From NCBI RefSeq assembly GCF_030815415.1, contig NZ_JAUSWW010000001.1:3410001-3474000 (forward strand): a DNA stretch of 64,000 bases. Direction: 5' to 3'. A program made the translations under genes and the position numbers. Of the stretch, positions 37,664 through 46,466 are shown piece after piece (position 1 is the stretch's first letter; every line of letters starts with the position of its first letter). Below the pieces are notes generated by a model that was not told where the DNA came from, did not search any database, and worked only from the letters and a program-made list of their open reading frames with translations. This stretch comes from Streptomyces canus (GTDB lineage Bacteria > Actinomycetota > Actinomycetes > Streptomycetales > Streptomycetaceae).

Positions 37664-40066
37664 GTGACCCCGCGCCCCCCGTCCAGCGATTCGGATCCGA
37701 AGAAGTCGGTCAAGAAGGCCGCGAAAAGCGTGAAGAAGGCCGCGGAGAAGGCGGTCACCAAGAAGGCCGCCGCCAAGAAGGAGACTCCGGCGGTGAAGAA
37801 GGCCGCCGCCCAGAAGGCCCCGGCGAAGAAGGCTCCCGCCAAGAAGGCCCCGGCGCGACCCGAGCCCGTCGTGCCGCCCGCTTCTCCCGCCCTCGACGCC
37901 CACGACCGCGACCGTCTCCTCTCCGCCACCCACCACGACCCGCACGGCGTCCTGGGCGCCCATCCCGTGCCCGGCGGCATAGCCTTCCGCGTCTTCAAGC
38001 CGTACGCGATCTCCGTCACGGTCCTCGCCGGAACCCTGCGGGCGGAGCTGCACGACGACGGCGACGGGTTCTTCTCGGGCCTCGTGCCGCTGCAGGAGGT
38101 CCCCGCCTACCGGCTGCTCGTGACATACGAGGGAAGCGTCCAGGAGACCGAGGACGCGTACCGTTTCCTGCCCGCGCTGGGCGATCTGGACCTGCATCTG
38201 ATCGGCGAGGGCCGGCACGAGCAGCTGTGGAGGGCGCTCGGCGCCGAGCCGATGACCCACCAGGGCGTGACCGGCACCCGCTTCACGGTGTGGGCGCCGA
38301 ACGCGCGCGGGGTGAGTGTGGCCGGCACCTTCAACTTCTGGGACGGCACGGGGTATCCGATGCGCTCCCTCGGTTCGTCCGGTATCTGGGAGCTGTTCGT
38401 GCCCGGCATCGGCGAGGGCGAGCTGTACAAGTTCGCGATCACCCGGCAGGACGGTTCGAAGACCCTGCGGGCCGACCCGATGGCCCGCCGTACGGAGGTC
38501 CCGCCCAACACCTCGTCGATCGTGCACGCCTCGCATCACGAGTGGCACGACGACGGGTGGCTGGAGGGGCGCGCGGCCACCCCGGCGCACGAGGCTCCGG
38601 TCTCGGTGTACGAGGTCCATCTGGCGTCCTGGCGACCGGGACTGACGTACCGTCAACTCGCCGAACAGCTCCCGGCGTACGTCAAGGACCTCGGCTTCAC
38701 CCACGTCGAACTCATGCCGGTCGCCGAGCATCCCTTCGGCGGCTCCTGGGGCTATCAGGTCACCGGCTTCTACGCCCCGACGGCCCGGCTGGGCACGCCC
38801 GACGACTTCAAGTACCTGGTGGACGCCTTCCACCAGGCGGGCATCGGCGTGCTGATGGACTGGGTGCCGGCCCACTTCCCGCGTGACGACTGGGCGCTGG
38901 CCGAGTTCGACGGGCGGCCCCTGTACGAGCACGAGGACCCGCTCCGCTCCGCGCATCCCGACTGGGGCACCCTGGAGTTCGACTTCGGCCGCCGTGAGGT
39001 GCGCAACTTCCTGGTCGCCAACGCCGTGTACTGGTGCGAGGAGTTCCACATCGACGGGCTGCGGGTGGACGCGGTCGCCTCGATGCTCTACCTCGACTAC
39101 TCGCGCGAGCCCGGCCAGTGGGTGCCTAACGAGCACGGCGGCCGGGAGAACCTGGACGCGGTGGCGTTCCTCCAGGAGATGAACGCCACGGTCTACCGGC
39201 GGGTGCCGGGCGTGGTGACCATCGCCGAGGAGTCGACGGCCTGGGACGGCGTCACCCGCGCTACCGACCACATCGGTCCCGGCGGCTTCGGTGGGCTGGG
39301 CTTCGGCCTGAAGTGGAACATGGGCTGGATGCACGACTCCCTGGGCTACGTCCAGCACGAGCCGGTGCACCGCAAGTTCCACCACCACGAGATGACCTTC
39401 TCCATGGTGTACGCCTACAGCGAGAACTACGTCCTGCCGATCTCCCACGACGAAGTCGTCCACGGCAAACGCTCCCTGGTGTCGAAGATGCCGGGTGACT
39501 GGTGGCAGCAGCGCGCCACCGACCGCGCCTACCTCGCCTTCATGTGGGCCCACCCCGGCAAACAACTCCTCTTCATGGGCCAGGAGTTCGCCCAGGGCGC
39601 CGAATGGTCCGAGGCACACGGCCCGGACTGGTGGCTCCTCGACCCCGGCTACGGCGCGGAAGCGGACCACCGCGGGGTCCGGGACCTGGTCCGCGACCTC
39701 AACATCGTCTACCGCCACACCCCGGCCCTGTGGCAGCTGGACACGAGCCCTGACGGCTTCCAGTGGATCGTGGGAGACGCGGCCGAGGACAACGTCTTCG
39801 CCTTCCTGCGCCTGGACGCCGAAGGAAACCCCCTCCTCGCCGTCTCCAACTTCTCCCCCGTCGTCCGCCACGACTACCGCCTCGGCGTGCCCGACTCCGT
39901 CCCCGTCTGGCACGAGACCCTCAACACCGACGTCGGCAAGTACGGCGGCGGGGACGTGACCAACCCCGACCCGGTCAAGCCGGAGGCGACGGCCTGGCAC
40001 GGCCGCCCCGCCAGCATCACCCTCGTCCTGCCGCCGCTGGCAACGGTGTGGCTACGGCCCGCGTGA
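37664..40066 (+). CDS. glgB: 1,4-alpha-glucan branching enzyme GlgB with Lys/Ala-rich N-terminus
   Basis: An 800-residue GH13 subfamily 9 branching enzyme that introduces alpha-1,6 branches into the glucan made by GlgE. After the N-terminal extension come two beta-sandwich domains (about 80-290), the TIM barrel and a C-terminal domain. Catalytic residues D469 ([17 protein letters not shown]) and E522 ([12 protein letters not shown]) and the SHDEVVHGK motif are present. Residues about 8-70 form a run of KKA/KKAPAK repeats resembling histone H1-like tails, not needed for catalysis in known enzymes. GAGGAGG lies 10 nt before the GTG start. Last gene of the glgE operon. Confidence 0.95.
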   Translation: MTPRPPSSDSDPKKSVKKAAKSVKKAAEKAVTKKAAAKKETPAVKKAAAQKAPAKKAPAKKAPARPEPVVPPASPALDAHDRDRLLSATHHDPHGVLGAHPVPGGIAFRVFKPYAISVTVLAGTLRAELHDDGDGFFSGLVPLQEVPAYRLLVTYEGSVQETEDAYRFLPALGDLDLHLIGEGRHEQLWRALGAEPMTHQGVTGTRFTVWAPNARGVSVAGTFNFWDGTGYPMRSLGSSGIWELFVPGIGEGELYKFAITRQDGSKTLRADPMARRTEVPPNTSSIVHASHHEWHDDGWLEGRAATPAHEAPVSVYEVHLASWRPGLTYRQLAEQLPAYVKDLGFTHVELMPVAEHPFGGSWGYQVTGFYAPTARLGTPDDFKYLVDAFHQAGIGVLMDWVPAHFPRDDWALAEFDGRPLYEHEDPLRSAHPDWGTLEFDFGRREVRNFLVANAVYWCEEFHIDGLRVDAVASMLYLDYSREPGQWVPNEHGGRENLDAVAFLQEMNATVYRRVPGVVTIAEESTAWDGVTRATDHIGPGGFGGLGFGLKWNMGWMHDSLGYVQHEPVHRKFHHHEMTFSMVYAYSENYVLPISHDEVVHGKRSLVSKMPGDWWQQRATDRAYLAFMWAHPGKQLLFMGQEFAQGAEWSEAHGPDWWLLDPGYGAEADHRGVRDLVRDLNIVYRHTPALWQLDTSPDGFQWIVGDAAEDNVFAFLRLDAEGNPLLAVSNFSPVVRHDYRLGVPDSVPVWHETLNTDVGKYGGGDVTNPDPVKPEATAWHGRPASITLVLPPLATVWLRPA

Positions 40067-40133
40067 TCGGGGGGCTGCGCTCCTTACAGTGAGCAGGGTC
40101 GACTTCGGTGCTCCACGGGGGAGTTGAGGGCTC

Positions 40134-41006
40134 ATGCGATCCGGAATCAGGCGCGGGGCGGGCGTGGCGGCCCCGCTCTGCGCTGTCACCGCCCTGCTGC
40201 TCGGTGCGTGCGGAACCGAGACGGCCGGCCGCGGGACCTCACCGTCGAACGCTGCGTCCCCGGCGACCAGCGCGCTCCGGTGGACGCTGTCGGCGCCCAC
40301 GCGCACCCAGATCAACGGCGCCGAGATCGGCGCTGACCGGCGCACGGTGACCATCACCGTGGATGTGCCCAGCGGCCCGAACCCGTGTATGCGCGACCTC
40401 AAGGCGAAACTCACCGAGCCCGTCGGGAACACCGTGCCGGTCCAGGTCACCTTCGCCTCGCCGTCCGGGGACCGGAGCTACGGCTGCGCGAAGACGACCA
40501 CGGCGAGGGCCCGCGTCAAGCTGCCCGAGCCCTTGGGAGACCGCGAGCTGGTGGTCGGCTACCCCGGCGCCGTCTTCACCGCCGAGGGCGCCCGTCCGCC
40601 CGCGCTGCGGCTCTGCGGCGACCTGGGCTGCACCCCTCCGGCCACCGGCTGCACCGCCCCCTCCTACGAACAGGCGCTGAAGGCGGTCGGCGCACCCGCG
40701 CACACCCTCCGCGACGCGGAGCACTGCGACGGAAAGTGGCTGGTCCTGGACTTCTCCTGGCCCACGGGTCCGGCCTGCGGCGACCAGACGGACGGTGTGT
40801 GCATGTCCCGGCTGGGCGACCGCTGGTTCTTCAAGGCCGGGAAGTCGGGCTGGAAGTCGTTCTTCCGCACCGCGGAGGGGGGCTGCCAGGACGTGCGGGA
40901 CAGGGAGCCGGCCTTCCCGACCGCCCTGTGCGCGTCACTGGAGCCCCTCGCCCCCTCGCTGCACCCGAACCACTCCACGACGACGACCGAGGCACCCTCG
41001 CCCTAG
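40134..41006 (+). CDS. uncharacterised lipoprotein
   Basis: A 290-residue protein with a lipoprotein signal peptide (lipobox LLGAC near residues 21-25) and a Thr/Ser/Ala-rich linker. The rest contains nine or more cysteines in pairs (for example C-x6-C spacing around GDLGCTPPATGC and ACGDQTDGVC), suggesting disulfide-stabilised extracellular domains. I recognise no family. The C-terminus is Thr/Pro/Ser-rich. It lies 67 bp after glgB on the same strand but probably has its own promoter. Its TAG stop overlaps that of the convergent helD-like gene in a shared CTAG. Confidence 0.8.
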   Translation: MRSGIRRGAGVAAPLCAVTALLLGACGTETAGRGTSPSNAASPATSALRWTLSAPTRTQINGAEIGADRRTVTITVDVPSGPNPCMRDLKAKLTEPVGNTVPVQVTFASPSGDRSYGCAKTTTARARVKLPEPLGDRELVVGYPGAVFTAEGARPPALRLCGDLGCTPPATGCTAPSYEQALKAVGAPAHTLRDAEHCDGKWLVLDFSWPTGPACGDQTDGVCMSRLGDRWFFKAGKSGWKSFFRTAEGGCQDVRDREPAFPTALCASLEPLAPSLHPNHSTTTTEAPSP

Positions 41007-43246
41007 CCGGCCAGCGCCTTCGGCAGCCGCCCGGTGTGCAGCACCCCCAGCCGCTGGGTGGCGCGGGTCAGGGCCACGTACAGATCGCTCGTGCCGTACA
41101 GCCCCGGCTCGACCACCAGCACGGAGTCGAATTCGAGACCCTTGGACTGCCGCGGGTCGAGGAGGACGACGGTCCGGGTGAGGTCGGGTTCGGCGCCCGC
41201 CGTCACCCCGTCCAGGTGCGCCGCCAGCCTGGGGTGCAGATGGCGCGGGGCGATGACCGCGAGCCGGCCCTCGGCGGGGGTCAGCTCCTCGACCGCCTTG
41301 GCCACGGCGCCGGGGAGGTCGTCGGTGGCGCGGACCCAGGGCCGTACACCCGTCGAACGCACCGAGCTCGGCGGTTCGAAGTCCGGGTTCTCGGCCCGTA
41401 CGACGGCTGCCGCCAGCTCCATGATCTCGGCGGGCGTGCGGTAGTTGACGCCCAGGCGGGTGTGGTCCCAGCGGTCCTCGACATACGGTTCGAGGATCTT
41501 CTGCCAGGAGCCGACGCCCGCCGCCTCCGCGGTCTGCGCGGGGTCGCCGACCAGGGTCATCGAGCGGGTCGGGCTGCGCCGCATGAGCAGCCGCCAGGCC
41601 ATCGGCGACAGCTCCTGCGCCTCGTCGACGATGATGTGCCCGAAGGCCCAGGTCCGGTCGGCGGCCGCGCGTTCGGCGGCGCTGCGGTGGTCGTCCTCCT
41701 CCTGCCGCTCGGCGAACCGTTCGGCGTCGATGATGTCGTGCGCGGACAGCACCTCGGACTCCTCGTCGTCGATGTCCTCGAACTCATAGGTCCGGGAGGC
41801 GTAGGAGACGTCCAGCACGCCCTGCGCGTAGGCGACCTGGGTCTCCCGCTCACGCTCGGCCCGTGCCCGCGCCAACCGTTCGTCCACGCCGAGCAGTTCG
41901 GCCGCCTCGTCGAGGAGCGGTACGTCCGCCACGGTCCAGGCCCGGGTCACCGGGCGGCGGATCGCGGCCGCGTCCTCGTCGGGGAGGTAGCCCACCGGGT
42001 CGGCGAGGAAGTCCGCGACCAGGCGCTGTGGCGTCAGGCGGGGCCACAGCTGGTCGATGGCTGCCCACACTTCACGGTTCTCGGCGATCTCGTCGCGGAT
42101 CTGTGTGACATCGCTCGGGTCGAGGAGGTTCGTGCCGTCGTACGGGTCGGTGCCGACGCGCTCGGCGTACAGCTCGGTGAGCGTGTTGAGGATGTGGCCC
42201 TCGAAGTGCTCGCGGGCGACGTTGTGCGGCAGTCCGGCCTCGCGGGTGCGCTCGCGGGCGACCCGCACGAGGTCGTCGTCGAGCATGAGGATCTCGCGCT
42301 CGTGCTCGATCGCGATCACCGGGTCGGGCAGTGACTGCCAGTCGCGTACGGCGGCGGCGAGGACGTCCGCCATCGCGGCGTGCCCCTTCACCGCGGCCGC
42401 CTCGCGGGTGTCGGTCGCCTTCGCCTTCACCCCGGGGAACAGTTCTCCGACCGTCGCGAGGAGGACGCCCGTCTCGCCCAGCGAGGGCAGCACCTCGCCG
42501 ATGTAGCCGAGGAAGGCGGGGTTGGGGCCGACGATCAGGACGGCGCGCTTGGCCAGCAACTCACGGTATTCGTACAGGAGATACGCGGCCCGGTGCAGGG
42601 CGACGGCGGTCTTGCCGGTGCCGGGGCCGCCCTCGACCACCAGCACCCCGCGGTGCGGTGCCCGGATGATCTCGTCCTGCTCGGCCTGGATGGTCTGCAC
42701 GATGTCGTGCATCCGGCCGGTGCGGGCGGCGTCGAGCGCGGCCAGCAGGACGGCGTCGCCGGTCGGGTCCTCGTGGCCGGTGCGGGTCGCGTCGCCCAGA
42801 TCGAGGATCTCGTCGTGCAGGGCGGTGACCTCACGGCCCTCGGTGGTGATGTGCCGGCGCCGCCGCAGACCCATCGGGGTGTGGCCGGTGGCCAGGTAGA
42901 ACGGCCGGGCCACGGCGGCCCGCCAGTCGATCAGCACCGGTGTGCGCTCGGCGTCGTCCCTGCGCAGACCGATCCGGCCGATGTGGTGACTGGTGCCGGA
43001 CGTCAGATCGATCCGGCCGAAGCACAGCGAGCCGTCCACGGCGTTGAGCGCGGCGAGCAGCCCCGAGCGCTCGGCGACCAGGATGTCCCGCTCCAGGCGG
43101 GCCTGCATGGGCGTGTTGCCCTGGGCGAGCGCGTCGGTGACACCGGCCTCGGTGTGACCGCGCAGGGCGTCCACGCGCGCGTACAGGGTGTCGATGAATT
43201 CCTGCTCACCACGAATTTCACCGCTGTTTGACAATTCCACTCCCAC
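41003..43246 (-). CDS. HelD/HelR-like RNA polymerase-associated UvrD-family ATPase
   Basis: A 747-residue superfamily 1 helicase-like protein. An N-terminal coiled-coil arm (about 10-70) precedes the split motor: Walker A GGPGTGKTAVALHRAAYLLY (about 209-228), Walker B IIVDEAQELSPMAW, and motif VI region VALTRATQRL. This layout fits HelD, which pries stalled RNA polymerase off DNA, and Streptomyces HelR, which displaces rifamycins from polymerase. The sequence alone does not separate these two roles. The GTG start at 43246 has no good ribosome site; CAGTAT lies 6 nt upstream, so a leaderless transcript is possible. An inverted repeat lies at 43275-43300. Confidence 0.87.
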   Translation of the reverse strand: MGVELSNSGEIRGEQEFIDTLYARVDALRGHTEAGVTDALAQGNTPMQARLERDILVAERSGLLAALNAVDGSLCFGRIDLTSGTSHHIGRIGLRRDDAERTPVLIDWRAAVARPFYLATGHTPMGLRRRRHITTEGREVTALHDEILDLGDATRTGHEDPTGDAVLLAALDAARTGRMHDIVQTIQAEQDEIIRAPHRGVLVVEGGPGTGKTAVALHRAAYLLYEYRELLAKRAVLIVGPNPAFLGYIGEVLPSLGETGVLLATVGELFPGVKAKATDTREAAAVKGHAAMADVLAAAVRDWQSLPDPVIAIEHEREILMLDDDLVRVARERTREAGLPHNVAREHFEGHILNTLTELYAERVGTDPYDGTNLLDPSDVTQIRDEIAENREVWAAIDQLWPRLTPQRLVADFLADPVGYLPDEDAAAIRRPVTRAWTVADVPLLDEAAELLGVDERLARARAERERETQVAYAQGVLDVSYASRTYEFEDIDDEESEVLSAHDIIDAERFAERQEEDDHRSAAERAAADRTWAFGHIIVDEAQELSPMAWRLLMRRSPTRSMTLVGDPAQTAEAAGVGSWQKILEPYVEDRWDHTRLGVNYRTPAEIMELAAAVVRAENPDFEPPSSVRSTGVRPWVRATDDLPGAVAKAVEELTPAEGRLAVIAPRHLHPRLAAHLDGVTAGAEPDLTRTVVLLDPRQSKGLEFDSVLVVEPGLYGTSDLYVALTRATQRLGVLHTGRLPKALAG

Positions 43247-43274
43247 GCCGATATACTGTGCCTACTGAGCTTCC

Positions 43275-43300
43275 CGCGACTGAATTCCCATAAAGTCGCG
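43275..43300. promoter_or_regulatory. inverted repeat upstream of the helD-like gene
   Basis: CGCGACT and AGTCGCG are perfect 7-bp arms around a 12-bp AT-rich centre (GAATTCCCATAA), 29 bp upstream of the GTG start and just upstream of the likely -10. It is a candidate operator, or the -35 region of the promoter. Confidence 0.45.
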
Positions 43301-43321
43301 AACCATTGAGTGTAAGCAAAG

Positions 43322-43356
43322 AAATCCCCCCGGCGCAATTGCCGAGGGGATTTTTT
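43322..43356 (-). terminator. terminator between the thioredoxin and helD-like genes
   Basis: AAATCCCC...GGC, loop GCAATT, GCC...GGGGATTT forms a stem flanked by T runs on both strands. It follows the stop of the leftward thioredoxin gene by about 13 bp and should stop its transcription before the helD-like gene. Confidence 0.8.
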
Positions 43357-43368
43357 CGTTATGCGTAA

Positions 43369-43683
43369 TCAGATCACGTCGGCCAGTTCCTCCAGCAGAC
43401 GGCGCTTGGGCCTGGCTCCCACCATGGACTTCACCGGCTCACCGCCGCGGAACACCATGAACGTGGGCATCGAGAGGACTTTGTAGGCGTTCGTGGTCAG
43501 CGGATTGTGGTCCACGTTCAACTGCACCACCTTGAACCGGTCGGCCTCCTCGGCGGCGAGGGCGCGCAGCACGGGCCCCATCTGTCTGCACGGCGGGCAC
43601 CAGTCGGCCGTGAACTCCACGAGCACCGGCATCTCGGACCCGATCACTTCCGCCGCGAAATCCGCGTCCGTCACATCGATCAC
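43369..43683 (-). CDS. thioredoxin with WCPPC active site
   Basis: A 104-residue thioredoxin. Active-site cysteines are C29 and C32 in TADWCPPCRQM; Pro replaces the usual Gly after the first cysteine, a variant seen in several actinobacterial thioredoxins that may raise the redox potential. The cis-proline lies in SMPTFMVFRGG. GTG at 43683 has GGGAGG 9 nt upstream and overlaps the stop of the MerR gene by 4 nt (GTGA), so it is translated with that regulator. It reduces disulfides in the cytoplasm; the pairing suggests it is induced by the thiol, metal or drug stress that the MerR protein senses. Confidence 0.93.
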   Translation of the reverse strand: MIDVTDADFAAEVIGSEMPVLVEFTADWCPPCRQMGPVLRALAAEEADRFKVVQLNVDHNPLTTNAYKVLSMPTFMVFRGGEPVKSMVGARPKRRLLEELADVI

Positions 43684-44069
43684 AGTTCCTGCCCTCCCAG
43701 TTCGCACAACGGTGGTTCGTCCCCGGCCATGGCCGACAGCCGTACGCCGATCTGCGCCCGCACCGTCTGCAGTTCGCCGATCAGCTCGTCCAGCTCCGTC
43801 AGCTTGCGCCGGTAGACGGCGAGCGAGGCGGGGCACGAGTCACCCTCGGGATGCCCGGACCTGAGGCACTCCACGAAGGGCCGCGTCTCCTCCAGGTCGA
43901 ACCCGAAGTCCTGGAGCGTCCTGATCTGCCGCAGCAGCTTCAGATCGCTCTCGTCGTACGCCCGGTACCCGTTGTCGCCGCGCCGCGCGGGCAGCAGCCC
44001 CCGGGACTCGTAGTACCGCAGCGTCCGCGTCGTGGTCCCGGCCCGTGCGGCCAGCTCGCCGATTCGCAT
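43680..44069 (-). CDS. MerR-family regulator coupled to thioredoxin
   Basis: A 129-residue MerR protein: winged HTH (2-70, MRIGELAARAGTTTRTLRYY) and a dimerisation helix (about 85-110). C68, H73 and C79 (VECLRSGHPEGDSCPAS) sit at the hinge where MerR proteins bind effectors, and a third cysteine, C122, is near the C-terminus. This suggests thiol or metal sensing but does not match a standard CueR/ZntR motif. ATG at 44069 starts 7 nt after the -10 hexamer of a clear MerR promoter, so the mRNA is probably leaderless; an upstream GTG/ATG would lie inside the operator. Operon with thioredoxin. Confidence 0.9.
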   Translation of the reverse strand: MRIGELAARAGTTTRTLRYYESRGLLPARRGDNGYRAYDESDLKLLRQIRTLQDFGFDLEETRPFVECLRSGHPEGDSCPASLAVYRRKLTELDELIGELQTVRAQIGVRLSAMAGDEPPLCELGGQEL

Positions 44070-44076
44070 GCGTACG

Positions 44077-44107
44077 AACGTAAGCCTTGACCCCGACGTC
44101 AAGGCAA
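44077..44107 (-). promoter_or_regulatory. MerR-type promoter and operator for the merR-thioredoxin operon
   Basis: On the minus strand TTGCCT (44107-44102), a 19-bp spacer and TACGTT (44082-44077) form a long-spacer MerR promoter. The spacer carries a near-perfect dyad: GCCTTGAC and GTCAAGGC are perfect 8-bp arms at 44084-44091 and 44098-44105. The -10 ends 7 nt before the ATG. It overlaps the last codons of the lrp-like gene. Confidence 0.75.
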
Positions 44108-44608
44108 CAGGGGCTTGCGCTCCACGGGAGAGGTGAGCACGATCGAGGTCGTCGTGCGGCCCAGCGCGGAGACCGATTCGAGGACCTCCTCCAGATGGAC
44201 CGTGTCGCGGACGGCGACCTTGAGGATCCAGCAGTCCTCGCCGACCACGTGGTGCACCTCGGTGATCTCGGGGCGCTCGATCAGCTCCAGGGTCCTCGGG
44301 TGCTTCAGGGTGTAGCCGCCGTGCGGGTTGACCCGGATGAACGCCTGGATGCCGTAGCCGAGCCGGGCGGGGGCGACATGGGCGCCGTAGCCGCTGATCA
44401 CACCCGCCGCCTCCAGCCGCCGCACCCGCTCGGTGACCGCCGCCGGACTCAGCCGCACCCGGCGCCCCAGCTCGCTCAGCTTGATCCGGCCGTCGCTCTG
44501 GAGGAGCTCCAGGATCTGCCGGTCCACCGCGTCGAAGGCCACCGAGGTTTCCTCGGCGGCAGCACGCAGCGGCCGAGGTTCTTTCGGTGCCACGGACCGA
44601 ACTCCCAT
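44099..44608 (-). CDS. Lrp/AsnC-family transcriptional regulator
   Basis: A 169-residue regulator. An N-terminal tail of about 25 residues precedes the AsnC helix-turn-helix (VDRQILELLQSDGRIKLSEL, then RLSPAAVTERVRRLEAAGVI), and the C-terminal RAM domain (about 95-165) binds small ligands, usually amino acids, and drives octamer assembly. GGGGGA precedes the ATG at 44608. It is divergent from the epimerase gene across a 39-bp gap, a typical arrangement for an Lrp-type local regulator. The effector cannot be predicted. Its 3' end contains the promoter of the downstream merR gene. Confidence 0.93.
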   Translation of the reverse strand: MGVRSVAPKEPRPLRAAAEETSVAFDAVDRQILELLQSDGRIKLSELGRRVRLSPAAVTERVRRLEAAGVISGYGAHVAPARLGYGIQAFIRVNPHGGYTLKHPRTLELIERPEITEVHHVVGEDCWILKVAVRDTVHLEEVLESVSALGRTTTSIVLTSPVERKPLLP

Positions 44609-44647
44609 GGTTCCCCCTTCAGAACGCGGATGTACGCCGGGAGAATT

Positions 44648-45568
44648 ATGGTCATGGAAAAGGCACGGGAGATACTGGTCATCGGCGGCAATCGCTATTT
44701 CGGCAAGCGCCTCATCGCACGGCTGCTGGCCGCCGGAAACCGCGTGACCGTACTGAATCGGGGATCCTCGCCGCCTCCGCCGGGCGCGACCCATCTGGTC
44801 GCCGACCGCAACGACGAGAGGTCCCTGACGGACGCGCTCGGTCCACGGGTGTTCGACGTCGTCGTCGACCAGGTCTGCTACACCCCGCGGCAGGCGGAGA
44901 TCGCCCGCCGGGTCTTCGCGGGGCGCACCGGACGCTATGTGATGACGTCGACGGTCGAGGTGTACGAGTACGAGGACTCCATCGCGCTCGTACGGGAGGA
45001 CGCCGTCGATCCGCTGACGGTGACCGTCGACACCGAACTCCCCTGGGACGACCCGGAGTTCCTGGAGACCCACTACGGTGAGGGCAAGCGGCAGGCGGAG
45101 GCGGTGTTCGCGGCCGCTCCGGACTTCCCGTACGCGGCCGTCCGGGTGGCCCATGTGCTGGGCGGGGACGACGACTTCACCGGACGCCTCGACCACTACG
45201 CCTCCCGCATCCGCGCCGGCGAGCCGATCGCGGTGCCCTTCTCGAACCAGCCCGCCACCTACATCCACGTCGAGGAGATCGCCGACTTCCTGGCGTGGTC
45301 GGCCGGCGAGGAGTTCACGGGGCCGGTCAACGCGGCCTCCCACGGTCTGCTGACCACCGTGGAGCTGTGCGAGGCGGTGACCGCACACCTGCCCCGGGGC
45401 AAGGTGGTGCTCCAGCTCGTCGAGGTCGGCGAGGTCTCGCCGTTCTCCTTCTCCCGCTCCTACGGCATGGACAACTCCCGCGCCGCACGGCTCGGTTTCC
45501 CCTTCGGCGACGTACGGCAGTGGCTGCCCACGGCGATCGCAGAGACCCTCGGGAAGGGCGGCGACTGA
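44648..45568 (+). CDS. NAD-dependent epimerase/dehydratase (atypical SDR)
   Basis: A 306-residue Rossmann-fold protein. The dinucleotide motif ILVIGGNRYFGKRLIARLLAAGN near the N-terminus is of the atypical SDR type related to the RNA-binding CSP41 and isoflavone-reductase-like groups. The usual Y-x-x-x-K catalytic pair appears as HYGEGKRQAE, with the tyrosine in the expected place. Substrate unknown; sugar-nucleotide chemistry is the common role. ATG at 44648 has GGGAG 5 nt upstream; a second ATG two codons later is less well placed. It is followed after 1 nt by an aldo/keto reductase gene, so the two are one transcript, likely controlled by the divergent Lrp protein. Confidence 0.87.
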   Translation: MVMEKAREILVIGGNRYFGKRLIARLLAAGNRVTVLNRGSSPPPPGATHLVADRNDERSLTDALGPRVFDVVVDQVCYTPRQAEIARRVFAGRTGRYVMTSTVEVYEYEDSIALVREDAVDPLTVTVDTELPWDDPEFLETHYGEGKRQAEAVFAAAPDFPYAAVRVAHVLGGDDDFTGRLDHYASRIRAGEPIAVPFSNQPATYIHVEEIADFLAWSAGEEFTGPVNAASHGLLTTVELCEAVTAHLPRGKVVLQLVEVGEVSPFSFSRSYGMDNSRAARLGFPFGDVRQWLPTAIAETLGKGGD

Positions 45569-45569
45569 C

Positions 45570-46466
45570 ATGCGGTACCGCACAGTTGGCGATCTGCGGG
45601 TGAGTGCCGTCGGGCTGGGCGCGATGCCGCTGTCCCTGGAGGGCCGCCCGGACGAGCGGCGCGCCCTGGCCACCGTGCACGCGGCACTGGACGCGGGCGT
45701 CACCCTGCTCGACACCGCGGACTCGTACCATCCGCCCGGCGCCGAACCCGGCCACAACGAACTGCTGGTGGCCCGCGCCCTCGCCGCGTACGGCGGTGAC
45801 ACGTCCGACGTGCTGGTGGCGACAAAGGGCGGCCGAGGCCGTCCGGCCGACGGCGGCTGGACGGTGACGGGCGACCCGCGCCATCTCAAGCGGGCCGCCG
45901 AAGGCTCCCTCAAACGGCTCGGCGTCGAGGCGATCGGTCTCTACCAGCTGCACAAGCCCGACCCGGCCGTGCCCTTCGAGGAGTCGGTCGGCGCACTGCG
46001 GGAGCTGCTCGACGAGGGCAAGATCCGCCTCGCCGGGATCTCCAACACCGATGGGGAGCAGATCCGTTCGGCCCGCGCGATCCTCGGTGACCGGCTGGTG
46101 TCGGTGCAGAACCGGTACTCCCCCGAGGTACGCGACAGCGAGGCCGAGCTGCGGCTGTGCGCGGAGCTCGGTCTGGCGTTCCTGCCCTGGAGTCCGCTGG
46201 GCGGTATCTCGCGCAGCGCGCTGGACGGACCGTCTCGGCTGCCGGGGGCGGGACGTTTCGGCGCCTTCCACGAGGTCGCGGCCGAGCGCGGGGTCAGCCC
46301 CCAACAGGTGTGTCTGGCCTGGCTGTTGGCGAAGGCGCCGACCGTGATCCCGATTCCCGGGGCGAGCCGGCCGGAGACGATCCGGGACTCGGCGGGCGCG
46401 GCGGACCTCGTCCTGAATGCGCGGGAGCTGGCCCGGCTGGACGCTCAGCGCAACGGCGGCTCGTAA
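45570..46466 (+). CDS. aldo/keto reductase
   Basis: A 298-residue NADPH-dependent oxidoreductase with the (beta/alpha)8 fold. The catalytic tetrad is visible as Asp in LLDTADSYHPP, Tyr in the same segment, Lys in VATKGG and His in LYQLHKPD. The C-terminal cofactor region PIPGASRPETIRDSAGA is standard. It starts 1 nt after the epimerase stop, so it is co-translated. The pair may reduce and rearrange the same sugar or carbonyl compound (inference). Its end overlaps the convergent AAA ATPase gene by 22 nt. Confidence 0.92.
   Translation: MRYRTVGDLRVSAVGLGAMPLSLEGRPDERRALATVHAALDAGVTLLDTADSYHPPGAEPGHNELLVARALAAYGGDTSDVLVATKGGRGRPADGGWTVTGDPRHLKRAAEGSLKRLGVEAIGLYQLHKPDPAVPFEESVGALRELLDEGKIRLAGISNTDGEQIRSARAILGDRLVSVQNRYSPEVRDSEAELRLCAELGLAFLPWSPLGGISRSALDGPSRLPGAGRFGAFHEVAAERGVSPQQVCLAWLLAKAPTVIPIPGASRPETIRDSAGAADLVLNARELARLDAQRNGGS

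Noticed and set aside
43275..43300. Calling this the rifamycin-associated element
   Set aside because: I cannot recall the published consensus with enough certainty to claim a match.
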